From: Bradyrhizobium sp. CCH5-F6
GTDB taxonomy: Bacteria; Pseudomonadota; Alphaproteobacteria; Rhizobiales; Xanthobacteraceae
DNA length: 64,000 bases
Reading direction: 5' to 3'
NCBI RefSeq assembly: GCF_001556045.1
Contig: NZ_LSIC01000012.1
Span: forward strand, 186,001-250,000
A model generated the notes under the pieces. It was not told the DNA's origin and did not search any database. It saw only the letters and a program-made list of their open reading frames with translations. A program made the translations under genes and the position numbers. Positions 26,492 through 35,277 of this stretch are shown here, piece by piece. Each line of letters opens with the position of its first letter. Position 1 is the stretch's first letter.

Positions 26492-27319
26492 CTACTTCTG
26501 CGGACCGGACAGCGAGATGTCGCGTTCGGCGCGAAAGACGTTGCTGTAGAGGTTGGCGATCCATTGCCGGCCGATCTCGGTCTTGTTGAGATAACCGATC
26601 TCGGTCTGGATGTGCGGTGCGACGCTGTTCCAGTAGAATTGGGGGTAGCGGTTGACGATATCGGCCGGCGAGTCGTAGCCGAGCTGACGGTTCATGCCGA
26701 CCTCCTCGAACTCGTAGTAGAGCGCGTTGGCCTTGCGCAGATAGTTGGGGTCGCCGAGCTGGCCGATGAAGTCGGCCGCGCGCAGGATCGAGGCTTCGTC
26801 GTCATATTCCTGCCCTTCACGGGCGGGAAAGCGCGTGCCCTCGATGGCACGGGCGACGCGGTCCGGGTCCACTCCGGGGATGTGCCGGAGCCGCCGCGTC
26901 ACATAAAGCTTCGACCGGTCGACGTGATACATCATCAAGCTCGCATCGGACGCGCCGCGCGGCAACGAGATCTTGGCGTGGGTCGCATCGATCACGAAGC
27001 CGTCGGCGTCGTCCTCCTCGAACAGCCCGCGCACATAGCCGATGTCGTGGGCGAGGCAGGCGACCAGGACATGGACGTAATCCTCGGCCGACAGATGCGT
27101 ATGAAGGCTCCGGCCGCTGAGGATCGCCTGGGCGGCCAGCGTCACCAGCATCGTATGCTCGATGTTGTGGTAGAGCGCATCGCTGTTGCCGATGCATTCC
27201 ATCGCGGTGCGGGTCGCGCTCTCGACGATGCTCGCAGAAGTCTCATCGTACCGGCGCCGCATGAACTTACCGAGCAATTGCTCCAGAGATTCGGCCGCCA
27301 GTCTCGGTAAGGTCATCAT
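26492..27319 (-). CDS. HD-domain metal-dependent phosphohydrolase
   Basis: 275 residues. The HD signature is spread as H51 and H55 (YHNIEHTMLV), the adjacent H91-D92 (CLAHDIGYVRG), and a later Asp in ILRAADFIGQLGDPNYL. This resembles the N-terminal part of bacterial phosphodiesterase-like HD proteins. There is no signal peptide, membrane segment or second domain, so it acts in the cytoplasm, perhaps on a nucleotide. Two consecutive ATG codons (27319, 27316) can start it. It is isolated, with about 220 bp of featureless DNA to the LysR gene upstream. Confidence 0.82.
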   Translation of the reverse strand: MMTLPRLAAESLEQLLGKFMRRRYDETSASIVESATRTAMECIGNSDALYHNIEHTMLVTLAAQAILSGRSLHTHLSAEDYVHVLVACLAHDIGYVRGLFEEDDADGFVIDATHAKISLPRGASDASLMMYHVDRSKLYVTRRLRHIPGVDPDRVARAIEGTRFPAREGQEYDDEASILRAADFIGQLGDPNYLRKANALYYEFEEVGMNRQLGYDSPADIVNRYPQFYWNSVAPHIQTEIGYLNKTEIGRQWIANLYSNVFRAERDISLSGPQK

Positions 27320-27537
27320 GGATGCAGCCCCGTCCGCCGCTGGTGTCCCATGCCATCTCCCGACGTCTCATTCTTGTCCTCGACGCAGCGGGAGCATAGC
27401 CCATCTTGGGTCGGGTCACCAAACTCCGGAGCAAAAATACGTAAATAACCTGCCATCCCGCCGCGCAACATCACGGTTGCCGTCACACTCCAGCACAACC
27501 AAAGGCAGCCGGAAAGACTGGCGGCAAGACTGGCGCT

Positions 27538-28437
27538 TCACGGCGCGGCCAGGATGTCGGCGCCGTCGGCCGGACGCGAAAGACTTCTGGCCAGATAGAA
27601 CAGCTCGACCAGCTTGCCGCGTTTGCCGGCCAGCGAGAAGATGTATTCGGGCGACTCCGCCTCGATTTCCGCGATTGCCACCTTCGCGATCCGGTCGATG
27701 CGGCTCGAGCCGTGCTCCCAGACGAAGCCGACGCCAAGCCGATTGGCAACCGCCTCCAGCATCCCCTCGCGCGTATTGACGATGATCGCCGGACTGGCGC
27801 GCAGGTTGACGGCGCGAAATGCCCTGTCCACGGCGCGCTGGGTCGCGGAATCCCGGGTTCGAAAGACCAGCGGATATTGCACGAGGCCGGCGATCGACAC
27901 GCGCGTTTCCCGACTGAGGTCGTGAACGGGATGGCAGATCGCAACGACGCGCTGCTGGACGCAGGGCTCGCGCCGGAAGCGGTTGTCCTGCGGCACCTCC
28001 GGCAGGACGGCGACGTCGACGCGCTGGTCGATCACCGCGGCCATGATCGCCGACCAGCTGCCGATCTCGATGTTGATCTGGATCTTCGGGTACAGATTGC
28101 GGAACGCCGCGATCAGCGCCATGCCCGGCATGGCATTGCCAAGCCCGATGCGAAGCTCACCCCCCGCGAGCTCATCGCGCTGCAGCAGGATGGCCAGTGC
28201 ATCCGCCTCGATCGCTTGCATGCGGTTCGTCGCGGCATAGAGCCGCCGGCACAGCGGCGTCGCGATCAGGGTCTGGCCATGCCGGTCGAACAGCGCAACC
28301 GCGAACTCGGCCTCCAGATCGCGCACGAGCTGGGCAACTGCCGGCTGCGACACCCCCAGCCGCCTTGCTGCGGCCGCAAAGCTGCCGGTCTCGAACACCG
28401 CATTGACGGCCCGCACGCGCGACGACGTCAACGCCAC
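27538..28437 (-). CDS. LysR-family transcriptional regulator of the ABC operon
   Basis: About 299 residues if it begins at the GTG at 28437, which has GGGG 8 bases upstream; a TTG at 28488 would add 17 residues of poor character. The helix-turn-helix is standard (VNAVFETGSFAAAARRLGVSQPAVAQLVRDLEAEFAVALFDR), then an effector domain from GGELRIGLGNAMPGM. It is divergent from the ABC importer genes beginning at 28591, so it probably controls uptake in response to the imported compound or a product of it. The intergenic region contains CATAA-N16-TTATG, a loose dyad that might be its target. Confidence 0.88.
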   Translation of the reverse strand: MALTSSRVRAVNAVFETGSFAAAARRLGVSQPAVAQLVRDLEAEFAVALFDRHGQTLIATPLCRRLYAATNRMQAIEADALAILLQRDELAGGELRIGLGNAMPGMALIAAFRNLYPKIQINIEIGSWSAIMAAVIDQRVDVAVLPEVPQDNRFRREPCVQQRVVAICHPVHDLSRETRVSIAGLVQYPLVFRTRDSATQRAVDRAFRAVNLRASPAIIVNTREGMLEAVANRLGVGFVWEHGSSRIDRIAKVAIAEIEAESPEYIFSLAGKRGKLVELFYLARSLSRPADGADILAAP

Positions 28438-28590
28438 GACCACAACCCCACGATCGATACCCCCGTCTGCCGGACTCGGCAAAAGCAAAACCTGGGATGA
28501 CCATAAGGACAGCCATTGACCGTTATGTGAATGTCAGATGCGGTCCCTACTCCTCGTGCGCCGCAACAGGCCAGCAGGGGACCAGCGCGC

Positions 28591-29742
28591 ATGGCGCAAA
28601 TCGAGCTTTCCGCAATCCGCAAATCCTTTGACGGTACTGACGTCCTGAAAGGCATCGATTTCCGCATCGAGGACGGCGAGTTCATCTCGCTGGTCGGTCC
28701 TTCCGGCTGCGGCAAGTCGACCCTGCTCCGCATCATAGCGGGGCTGGAGCCCCAGAATTCCGGCCAGGTCCACATCGACGGCCGCCCCGTGGACGCCATT
28801 CGCCCGAGCGCGCGCAACCTCGCGATGGTCTTCCAATCCTACGCGCTCTATCCGCATCTGAGTACCTTCGACAACATTGCGGTGCCATTGCGGATGCGGC
28901 GCCTCTCGGCGATCGAGCGGCTGCCGCTGCTCGGCGCACTATTGCCGGGCCGGCGCGCCAAGGAACGGCATATCCGCGCCGACGTCGAAAGGATCGCCGA
29001 GCAACTCGACATCGCTCCATTGCTGCGGCGCAAGCCCGGGCAATTGTCCGGCGGACAGCGGCAGCGCGTCGCGGTCGGGCGCGCCATGGTGCGCGAGCCG
29101 CTGGCCTTCCTGTTCGATGAACCGCTCTCCAATCTCGACGCAAAGCTGCGTGTCCACATGCGCGCAGAGCTCGCCGAGCTGCATCGCCGCCTCAAGGCCA
29201 CGTTCGTCTACGTCACGCACGACCAGGCCGAGGCGATGACCATGTCGAGCCGGATCGCCGTCATGATGGGCGGTGAATTGATTCAGGCGGGGACGCCCGC
29301 AGAGATCTACAACGACCCCGGCGATATCCGCGTCGCCGAATTCATCGGCAGCCCCAAGATCAACGTCCTACCCGGCCGGATCCGGAAGGACGGCGGCGTC
29401 GATGTGTTGGGGACAGGCCTGAAGCTCTCGTCCAGTGCGGCGGCCGGCGAATGCCGCGTCGCCGTCCGCCCGGAGCGGATCGACCTCGGCACAGGGCCGT
29501 TCACCGGAACCGTCGTCCATCTGGAGAATCTCGGTGCCGAGGCATTCGTGCATCTTGCGATCGCAGGCAGCGGGCTGCGCCTGATCGCGCGGCTCGCGGA
29601 CGTCAGGCATTTGCCTGCGATGGGCGGCTCCGTCACCTTTGGCTTCGCACCCGACGCGGTGCGGATCTTCGATCCGGCCGGGAAGCGGATCGAGCTCAGA
29701 CTGGAGCAGGCCGAGCGCGTCCGTGAGCCCGCCCATGTCTGA
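28591..29742 (+). CDS. ABC importer ATPase, carbohydrate/glycerol-3-phosphate (UgpC/MalK) type
   Basis: 383 residues from the ATG at 28591 (CAGGGGACC upstream), giving the usual MAQIELSAIRKSF start; an ATG at 28531 is also in frame. Walker A is GPSGCGKST at 36-44, the signature is LSGGQRQRVAVGRA, Walker B is FLFDEPLSNLD, the H-loop is VTHDQAEAMT, and a C-terminal TOBE domain begins near IRVAEFIGSPKINVLPG. The segment between the Q-loop and signature carries a slightly long Arg-rich insertion (LLGALLPGRRAKERHIRAD). It shares an 8-bp overlap with the first permease. It energises the importer formed by the next three genes. Confidence 0.95.
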   Translation: MAQIELSAIRKSFDGTDVLKGIDFRIEDGEFISLVGPSGCGKSTLLRIIAGLEPQNSGQVHIDGRPVDAIRPSARNLAMVFQSYALYPHLSTFDNIAVPLRMRRLSAIERLPLLGALLPGRRAKERHIRADVERIAEQLDIAPLLRRKPGQLSGGQRQRVAVGRAMVREPLAFLFDEPLSNLDAKLRVHMRAELAELHRRLKATFVYVTHDQAEAMTMSSRIAVMMGGELIQAGTPAEIYNDPGDIRVAEFIGSPKINVLPGRIRKDGGVDVLGTGLKLSSSAAAGECRVAVRPERIDLGTGPFTGTVVHLENLGAEAFVHLAIAGSGLRLIARLADVRHLPAMGGSVTFGFAPDAVRIFDPAGKRIELRLEQAERVREPAHV

Positions 29743-30682
29743 CGGCTCCATGACCTTTGACGCGGCCATCGCCCCCGCAGGCGTGACGCGGCGCACGGTG
29801 CCGGCCCACGGCAGCCGGCGGACATACTCCGCTTACGCCCTGGTGACGCCGGCCGCGGCGCTGATGCTGATCATGCTGCTTGGTCCGCTCGCCGGCGTGA
29901 TCGCGCTCTCCTTCACCGACTATCAGCTCGGCGCGCCGCATTTCTCCTGGATCGGCCTTTCCAATTACCAGGACCTGTTCGCCGACAAGGTGTTCTGGAC
30001 CGCGCTGCGCAACACGCTGGCTTACGTCGTGATCGTGGTGCCCGGCGCCGTGATCGCAGGACTTGCGATCGCGCTTCTGATCCAGAGCGGCACCAGCCTG
30101 CGCAGCCTCTACCGTACCATCTATTTCCTGCCCGTCATGGCGACCCTGATCGCGATGGCAGTCGTGTGGGAGTTCATGCTGCACCCGCAATTCGGACTGG
30201 TGAACGGGGTGTTGCGCGGCGCGGGCCTGCCGGCCTTCGCCTGGCTGCAGGACCGCAGCACCGCCCTCTATGCGCTGTGCGCGATCGGCATCTGGCAGGC
30301 GGTCGGCTTCAACATGGTGCTGTTTCTCGCCGGCCTCGTCTCCATCCCCAAGCAGCTCTACGAGGCGGCCGAGATAGACGGCGCGTCGAGCGGCTGGGCC
30401 CGCTTCCGCCTCGTGACCTGGCCGATGCTGGGGCCGGTCACGACCTTCGTCGTCGTGATCTCCGGCATCCGCTCGTTCCAGGTGTTCGACACCGTGCACG
30501 TATTGACCAAGGGCGGCCCGTCGAAATCCACCGAGGTGCTGATCCACACCATGTACACGGAAGGATTTGAGTTCTTCCGCTCGGGATACGCCGCGGCGAT
30601 CACCGTCGTTTTCCTGGTCTTCGTTCTCCTGCTCACTCTGGTCAAATCGAGGCTCGCCGATCGCGGCGTGCACTACTCATGA
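29735..30682 (+). CDS. ABC importer inner-membrane permease (UgpA/MalF type)
   Basis: 315 residues from the ATG at 29735, overlapping the ATPase stop by 8 bp, a translational-coupling arrangement. Six membrane helices are visible. The EAA loop (LYEAAEIDGASSGWARFRLVTWPMLGP) that docks on the ATPase is intact. The preceding segment IGIWQAVGFNMVLFLAGLVSIP is typical of carbohydrate uptake transporter family 1. The next permease overlaps it by 4 bp. Confidence 0.94.
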   Translation: MSDGSMTFDAAIAPAGVTRRTVPAHGSRRTYSAYALVTPAAALMLIMLLGPLAGVIALSFTDYQLGAPHFSWIGLSNYQDLFADKVFWTALRNTLAYVVIVVPGAVIAGLAIALLIQSGTSLRSLYRTIYFLPVMATLIAMAVVWEFMLHPQFGLVNGVLRGAGLPAFAWLQDRSTALYALCAIGIWQAVGFNMVLFLAGLVSIPKQLYEAAEIDGASSGWARFRLVTWPMLGPVTTFVVVISGIRSFQVFDTVHVLTKGGPSKSTEVLIHTMYTEGFEFFRSGYAAAITVVFLVFVLLLTLVKSRLADRGVHYS

Positions 30683-31515
30683 GCTACGCGCATCCCATCC
30701 CGTTCCGGGCGATCCTCCGCCACGTGCTCCTGATCGCGGGCGCCGCGATCATGCTGGCCCCCTTCATCTGGATGATCTCGACCGCGTCCAAGCCGCAGAC
30801 CGAGATCTTTTCCAGCGAGCTGCACCTGATCCCGCATCAGTTTGCTCTGATGGAGAACCTGCGCGAGGCCTTCGCCAAGGCCAATCTGCTGCGCTTCCTG
30901 CTCAACGGCGTCATCGTCACCGTCTCGATCTTCGTGCTGCAGGTCATGGTGGCGTTGCCGGCGGCCTATGCGCTCGCAAAGCTTCGCTTCCTCGGCCGCG
31001 AGACGCTGTTTGCGCTCGTGCTGTTCGGGATCCTGATCCCCCCGCAGGCAACCGCGATCCCCGTCTTCCTGATGCTGCACAAGGCCGGCCTGCTCGACAG
31101 CTATGCCGCGCTCGTCCTGCCGTTCACGATCTCGGTCTTCGGCATCTTCCTGATGCGCCAGTTCTTCAAGACCGTGCCCGACGATCTCGTCGATGCCGCG
31201 CGCATGGACGGCATCTCCGAATTCGGCATCGTCTGGCGGGTGATGCTGCCGGCCGCGATCCCGGCCGTGACCGCCTTCGGAATCTTCTCCGTGGTCGCGC
31301 ATTGGAACGACTATTTTTGGCCGCTGATCGTGCTCAACAGCGAGCAATTGCGTACGCCGCCGCTTGCGGTCGCGCATTTCCGCAACAACGAGGCCGGCAC
31401 CAGCTACGGCCCGCTGATGGCGGCGGCGATGGTGATCATCGCGCCGCTCGTCATCGCTTTCCTCTTTGCCCAGCGCCGTTTCATCGAGGGCATCACCCTG
31501 ACCGGGATCAAGTAA
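30679..31515 (+). CDS. ABC importer inner-membrane permease (UgpE/MalG type)
   Basis: 278 residues, starting in an ATGA overlap with the upstream permease stop. Six helices are visible. The EAA motif is LVDAARMDGISEFGIVWRVMLPAAIPAV. The end (FAQRRFIEGITLTGIK) is the classic MalG/UgpE C-terminus. It forms the heteromeric channel with the previous gene product. Confidence 0.95.
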   Translation: MSYAHPIPFRAILRHVLLIAGAAIMLAPFIWMISTASKPQTEIFSSELHLIPHQFALMENLREAFAKANLLRFLLNGVIVTVSIFVLQVMVALPAAYALAKLRFLGRETLFALVLFGILIPPQATAIPVFLMLHKAGLLDSYAALVLPFTISVFGIFLMRQFFKTVPDDLVDAARMDGISEFGIVWRVMLPAAIPAVTAFGIFSVVAHWNDYFWPLIVLNSEQLRTPPLAVAHFRNNEAGTSYGPLMAAAMVIIAPLVIAFLFAQRRFIEGITLTGIK

Positions 31516-31544
31516 CTGCGCCACCCCAACCAAGGAGTCTATCC

Positions 31545-32825
31545 ATGCTGAAGACCATCATCGCCGCGGCGGCTCTGTCGCTCGTGGCTGGATCTGCGCT
31601 CGCGCAGGCCCAGACCGAGATCGTGATGCAGTATCCCTATCCGGAGCTGTTCACCGAGACCCACAAGCGCATCGCCGAGGAGTTCGCCAAGGTGCACCCG
31701 GAGATCAAGGTCACCATGCGGGCACCCTACGAATCCTACGAGGACGGCACACAGAAGGTGCTGCGCGAAGCCGTGACCAACCAGATGCCTGATGTATCCT
31801 TCCAGGGCCTGAACCGCATCCGCGTCCTGGTCGACAAGAACATCCCGGCCCCGCTCGACGGCTACATCGCGGCCGAGAAGGATTTCGACAAGCAGGGCTT
31901 TCACCAGGCGATGTTCGACATCGGCACCGCCAGCGGCAAGGTCTACGCCCTTCCCTTCGCGATCTCCCTGCCCATCGTCTACGTCAATCTCGACCTGGTG
32001 AAGCAGGCGGGAGGCGATGTGAACAACCTGCCCAAGAGCTGGGACGAGCTGATCGCGCTCGCCAAGAAGGTCAAGGCGCTCGGCAACGACACCAACGGCG
32101 TCACCTATGCCTGGGACATCACCGGCAACTGGCTGTGGCAGGCGCCGGTCTTCGCGCGCGGCGGCACCATGCTCAACGCCGACGAGACCAAGGTCGCGTT
32201 CGACGGAGCGGAAGGCAAGTTCGCGATCAACACGATTGCGCGGCTGGTCAACGAAGGCGGCATGCCCAATCTCGACCAGCCGTCGATGCGCGCGGCGTTC
32301 GCTGCCGGCAAGACCGGCTTCCACATCACCTCGACCTCGGACCTCAACAAGGTCACGCAGATGACCGGCGGCAAGTTCGCGTTGAAGACGATTCCGTTCC
32401 CGGACGTCGTCTCTCCGAACGGCAGGCTGCCGGCCGGCGGCAATGTCGTGCTGATCCTCGCCAAGGACAAGGCCAAGCGCGACGCCGCCTGGGAAGCGGT
32501 GAAGTTCTGGACCGGCCCCAAGGGCGCGGCGATCATGGCGGAGACCACCGGTTACATGCCGCCGAACAAGGTCGCCAACGACGTCTATCTGAAGGACTTC
32601 TACGTCAAGAACCCCAACAACTACACCGCGGTCAGCCAGCTCGCGCTGCTCACCAAATGGTACGCCTTCCCCGGCGACAACGGCCTGAAGATCACCGACG
32701 TGATCAAGGATCATCTCAACTCGATCATCTCGGGCGCCCGCGCGAAGGAGCCCGAGGCCGTCCTCGCCGACATGACCGCGGACGTGCAGAAGCTGCTGCC
32801 GAAGACCACCGGCGCGGCACGCTGA
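31545..32825 (+). CDS. ABC importer periplasmic binding protein, family 1 (UgpB/MalE-like)
   Basis: 426 residues from the ATG at 31545, with AAGGAG 9 bases upstream. The signal peptide is KTIIAAAALSLVAGSALAQA. The mature protein begins TEIVMQYPYPELFTETHKRIAEEFAKVHPEIKV and has the central KVYALPFAISLPIVYVNLDLVKQAGGD hinge motif of family 1 solute-binding proteins. Binding specificity cannot be read from sequence alone. The GpdQ-like phosphodiesterase 59 bp downstream suggests a glycerophosphodiester or another organophosphate. A strong hairpin lies just after its stop and might stabilise this abundant part of the message. Confidence 0.93.
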   Translation: MLKTIIAAAALSLVAGSALAQAQTEIVMQYPYPELFTETHKRIAEEFAKVHPEIKVTMRAPYESYEDGTQKVLREAVTNQMPDVSFQGLNRIRVLVDKNIPAPLDGYIAAEKDFDKQGFHQAMFDIGTASGKVYALPFAISLPIVYVNLDLVKQAGGDVNNLPKSWDELIALAKKVKALGNDTNGVTYAWDITGNWLWQAPVFARGGTMLNADETKVAFDGAEGKFAINTIARLVNEGGMPNLDQPSMRAAFAAGKTGFHITSTSDLNKVTQMTGGKFALKTIPFPDVVSPNGRLPAGGNVVLILAKDKAKRDAAWEAVKFWTGPKGAAIMAETTGYMPPNKVANDVYLKDFYVKNPNNYTAVSQLALLTKWYAFPGDNGLKITDVIKDHLNSIISGARAKEPEAVLADMTADVQKLLPKTTGAAR

Positions 32826-32846
32826 GCTCTCTCGGATGCACTGGCA

Positions 32847-32866
32847 CGGGGCGCTCCGGCGCCCCG
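32847..32866 (+). other. GC-rich stem-loop between binding-protein and phosphodiesterase genes
   Basis: CGGGGCGC-TCCG-GCGCCCCG is a perfect 8-bp stem with a 4-base loop and no T-run. It is therefore more likely an RNA-stabilising or partially attenuating hairpin within the operon than a full terminator. Confidence 0.65.
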
Positions 32867-32883
32867 CGCCGCAATGATTGGAG

Positions 32884-33714
32884 ATGGCGGTGAAACTGCT
32901 TCATCTGAGCGACATTCACCTCACGACGCCCGGCTCGACCATCGGCGGCCGCGATCCGCGGGCCAATTTCGAGCGGGCGCTGGCGCATGCCCTGAAGGAT
33001 CATCACGACGCTGAACTGATGGTGATCACCGGCGATCTCTCGGATTGGGGCGATCTCGCCGACTATCAATGGCTCAAGCAGCGCCTCGACGAATATCCGC
33101 TGCCGGTCCGGCTGTGCATCGGCAACCACGACCGGCGCGCCGCCTTCCTGAGCGTGTTCCCCGACCTCGCCGACGAGAACGGCTTCGTCCAGGGTATGCA
33201 CGATACGGCAGCCGGCCGCTGCCTGTTCCTCGACACCGCCCATCCGGACACGCATGCCGGCCGCTATTGCGAAGATCGTCTCGGCTGGCTCGAGGCACGG
33301 CTTGCCGAGCATGACGGGCCGTTCCTGCTCTTCATGCACCATAATCCCATGCCGGTGCATCTCGGTCCTCTCGACCAGATCCGCCTGCTCGACGAAGCGC
33401 CGTTCCGGCGTCTCGTTGGCCGCAACCGGTCAAAGATCCGTCACGTCTTCTTCGGGCATTGTCACTTGCCTCTTGCCGGTTCTGTCGCAGGCGTTCCAGT
33501 CTCGTCGCTGCGCGGCACCAACCATGCGAGCTATCCTTTGTTCTCCGAGACCAGGCTTCTGAGTGCGTCCGACCTGCCGCAATCGTACGGCGTGGTGTTT
33601 TTCGGAGAAGACTATGTAACCGTGCACATGGTGGAATACGGCTACGAGGGTCCCATCCGCATCGAAGGCTCGCCCGACTATCAGGCCTGGGATCGCGAGA
33701 CCATGGTGCGGTGA
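32884..33714 (+). CDS. Calcineurin-like metallophosphoesterase, class III/GpdQ type
   Basis: 276 residues from the ATG at 32884, or 274 from a GTG at 32890 that sits 6 bases after GGAG and may be the real start. The binuclear metal motifs occur in order: LSDIHL, TGDLSDWGD, IGNHDRRAAF, MHHNPMP and FFGHCHLP. This is the order in glycerophosphodiesterase GpdQ and the cyclic-AMP phosphodiesterase Rv0805. It is the last gene downstream of the ABC importer, so intracellular hydrolysis of an imported phosphodiester is the straightforward reading. The length agrees with the family. Confidence 0.9.
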   Translation: MAVKLLHLSDIHLTTPGSTIGGRDPRANFERALAHALKDHHDAELMVITGDLSDWGDLADYQWLKQRLDEYPLPVRLCIGNHDRRAAFLSVFPDLADENGFVQGMHDTAAGRCLFLDTAHPDTHAGRYCEDRLGWLEARLAEHDGPFLLFMHHNPMPVHLGPLDQIRLLDEAPFRRLVGRNRSKIRHVFFGHCHLPLAGSVAGVPVSSLRGTNHASYPLFSETRLLSASDLPQSYGVVFFGEDYVTVHMVEYGYEGPIRIEGSPDYQAWDRETMVR

Positions 33715-33939
33715 CCGGCGAGCGCCGACCGTTTGCAGGGCGGGTACCGATAAACCCGCGCTGCTGTTCTTGTAGGTTCCGTTCCACCTCCATAGCGGCG
33801 CGTTGGCGTCCCTCACCTGAGTTCGGAGATAGGCCCATTAGGCGACGTCGGCGCAGTTCGATCATTTGCGTACTTCGGTTGGTTGATCGGCTTCCGTGAA
33901 GTTGTCGAGTGCACTTCAAGCGATCATTATCGAACGCCG

Positions 33940-33984
33940 TTGACATTCTGTACCGAACGGTATACGTTGTACCCATCAGTACAA
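33940..33984 (+). promoter_or_regulatory. Promoter with two overlapping inverted repeats, TetR operator candidate
   Basis: TTGACA at 33940-33945 with a -10-like TACGTT at 33963-33968 (17-bp spacer; TATACG at 33961 is the alternative). TACCG-AA-CGGTA (33951-33962) sits between the two boxes. TTGTAC-CCATCA-GTACAA (33967-33984) overlaps or follows the -10. The ribosome-binding site CGGAGA follows at 33985. The layout fits repression by the TetR protein encoded as the second gene. Confidence 0.65.
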
Positions 33985-33997
33985 CGGAGATGTAGAC

Positions 33998-34459
33998 ATG
34001 ACAAAGATTGCGCCGCCCTTCACACTAGAAAGCGCCAAGGAAAAGGTCCGCCTCGCGGAAGATGGATGGAATAGCCGAGACCCAGAAAAGGTGTCCCTCG
34101 CATACACGCCGGACAGCCGCTGGCGGAATCGCGCCGAATTCGTCAATGGACGAGGCCCAATTGTCGCGTTCCTTTCCCGGAAGTGGGCGAAGGAACTAGA
34201 CTACCGCTTGGTGAAGGAACTATTTGCCTTCACCGACAACCGAATTTCTGTCCGCTATGCCTATGAGTGGCATGACGACAGCGGCAACTGGTTTCGGTCA
34301 TACGGCAACGAGAACTGGGAATACGATAGCGAGGGACTGATGCAACGGCGCTTCTCCTGCATCAATGACGTCCCTATCAAAGAAGCAGATCGCAAGTTCC
34401 ACTGGCCTCTTGGCCGCCGTCCGGATGACCATCCGGGACTGTCGGACTTAGGCCTCTAA
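33998..34459 (+). CDS. DUF1348 / NTF2-like protein
   Basis: 153 residues. The sequence runs [45 protein letters not shown]... [59 protein letters not shown]. That is the DUF1348 branch of the NTF2-like cone fold and full length for it. Some NTF2-like proteins are small isomerases or dehydratases, but no function is established for this branch. Base composition is clearly more AT-rich than the surrounding genes. It is the first gene of a two-gene operon with the TetR regulator, 16 bp upstream of it. Confidence 0.9.
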   Translation: MTKIAPPFTLESAKEKVRLAEDGWNSRDPEKVSLAYTPDSRWRNRAEFVNGRGPIVAFLSRKWAKELDYRLVKELFAFTDNRISVRYAYEWHDDSGNWFRSYGNENWEYDSEGLMQRRFSCINDVPIKEADRKFHWPLGRRPDDHPGLSDLGL

Positions 34460-34475
34460 ACTAGAAAGGCATCGC

Positions 34476-35066
34476 ATGCGGACGCTCAATGAGCGCCGTG
34501 ACGTAATCCCCCTCATAGCCGAAGTCTTCCGGGAATTCGGCTACGAGGGCTCGTCATTGAGCCGGATTACTGAAAAAACCGGCCTAGGAAAGGGCAGCCT
34601 CTATCACTTCTTTCCTGGCGGGAAAGAAGACATGGCCAAAGCCGTACTGGACGAAGTTGATGCTTGGTTCGAGCGCGAAGTCTTCGCGCCCTTGCGCAAC
34701 GACGCACCTGAAGCAGCCATCACTCGCATGTGGGATTCCGTCATTTCATATTTCCGCTCAGGTAGACGCATTTGTCTCGTCGGAGCATTTGCCCTCGACG
34801 GCACGCGCGATCGTTTTTCCGATGCAATTTCAAGGTATTTTGTCCGGTGGATCGCATCATTGAGTGATGCGCTCGTCCGACTAGGATGGAACCCTGCAGA
34901 CGCCAACCTGTCCGCCGAAGAAATAGTACTTGGAATTCAGGGCGCCTTAGTGTTGGCACGCGCAACCGATGACGAGAGCCTTTTCGTGCGAACCATAGAC
35001 CGGCTGAGGTTGCGTCTGGAGCCTCGCAAAGGATCTCAACGGTCTCGAGCGCGCCGCGGTGCTTAG
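34476..35066 (+). CDS. TetR-family repressor
   Basis: 196 residues. The N-terminal helix-turn-helix is VIPLIAEVFREFGYEGSSLSRITEKTGLGKGSLYHFFPGGKEDMAKAVLDE, of the LmrA/YxaF-like type with the FPGGKE loop. The ligand domain follows and the basic tail RKGSQRSRARRGA may be an extension. Start ATG at 34476 with AGAAAGG upstream. It shares the AT-rich composition of its partner at 33998. It probably represses its own operon through the dyads at 33951-33984, and the inducer may be a substrate of the NTF2-like protein. Confidence 0.92.
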   Translation: MRTLNERRDVIPLIAEVFREFGYEGSSLSRITEKTGLGKGSLYHFFPGGKEDMAKAVLDEVDAWFEREVFAPLRNDAPEAAITRMWDSVISYFRSGRRICLVGAFALDGTRDRFSDAISRYFVRWIASLSDALVRLGWNPADANLSAEEIVLGIQGALVLARATDDESLFVRTIDRLRLRLEPRKGSQRSRARRGA

Positions 35067-35277
35067 GTATCGCCTCACGCTTTGCCAGCGCCGTCAGGCG
35101 TCCGAGGGCTCTATAGACACGCAGATGCGATGCGAAATTGGCTCATATGACTTCCGAGGATTCAGCAAACCTTCGACGCCACGACGAAGGTCCGCAACGG
35201 GTCACAACCTGCCGATCATTTCCAAGATGTCAGAGTTTCGCTGTGCGTTGATAAGCCGACGCTTATGAGCACACGCC

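Noticed and set aside
32847..32866. Rho-independent terminator after the ABC binding protein
   Set aside because: The stem is strong but no T-run follows, so it is listed only as a stem-loop.
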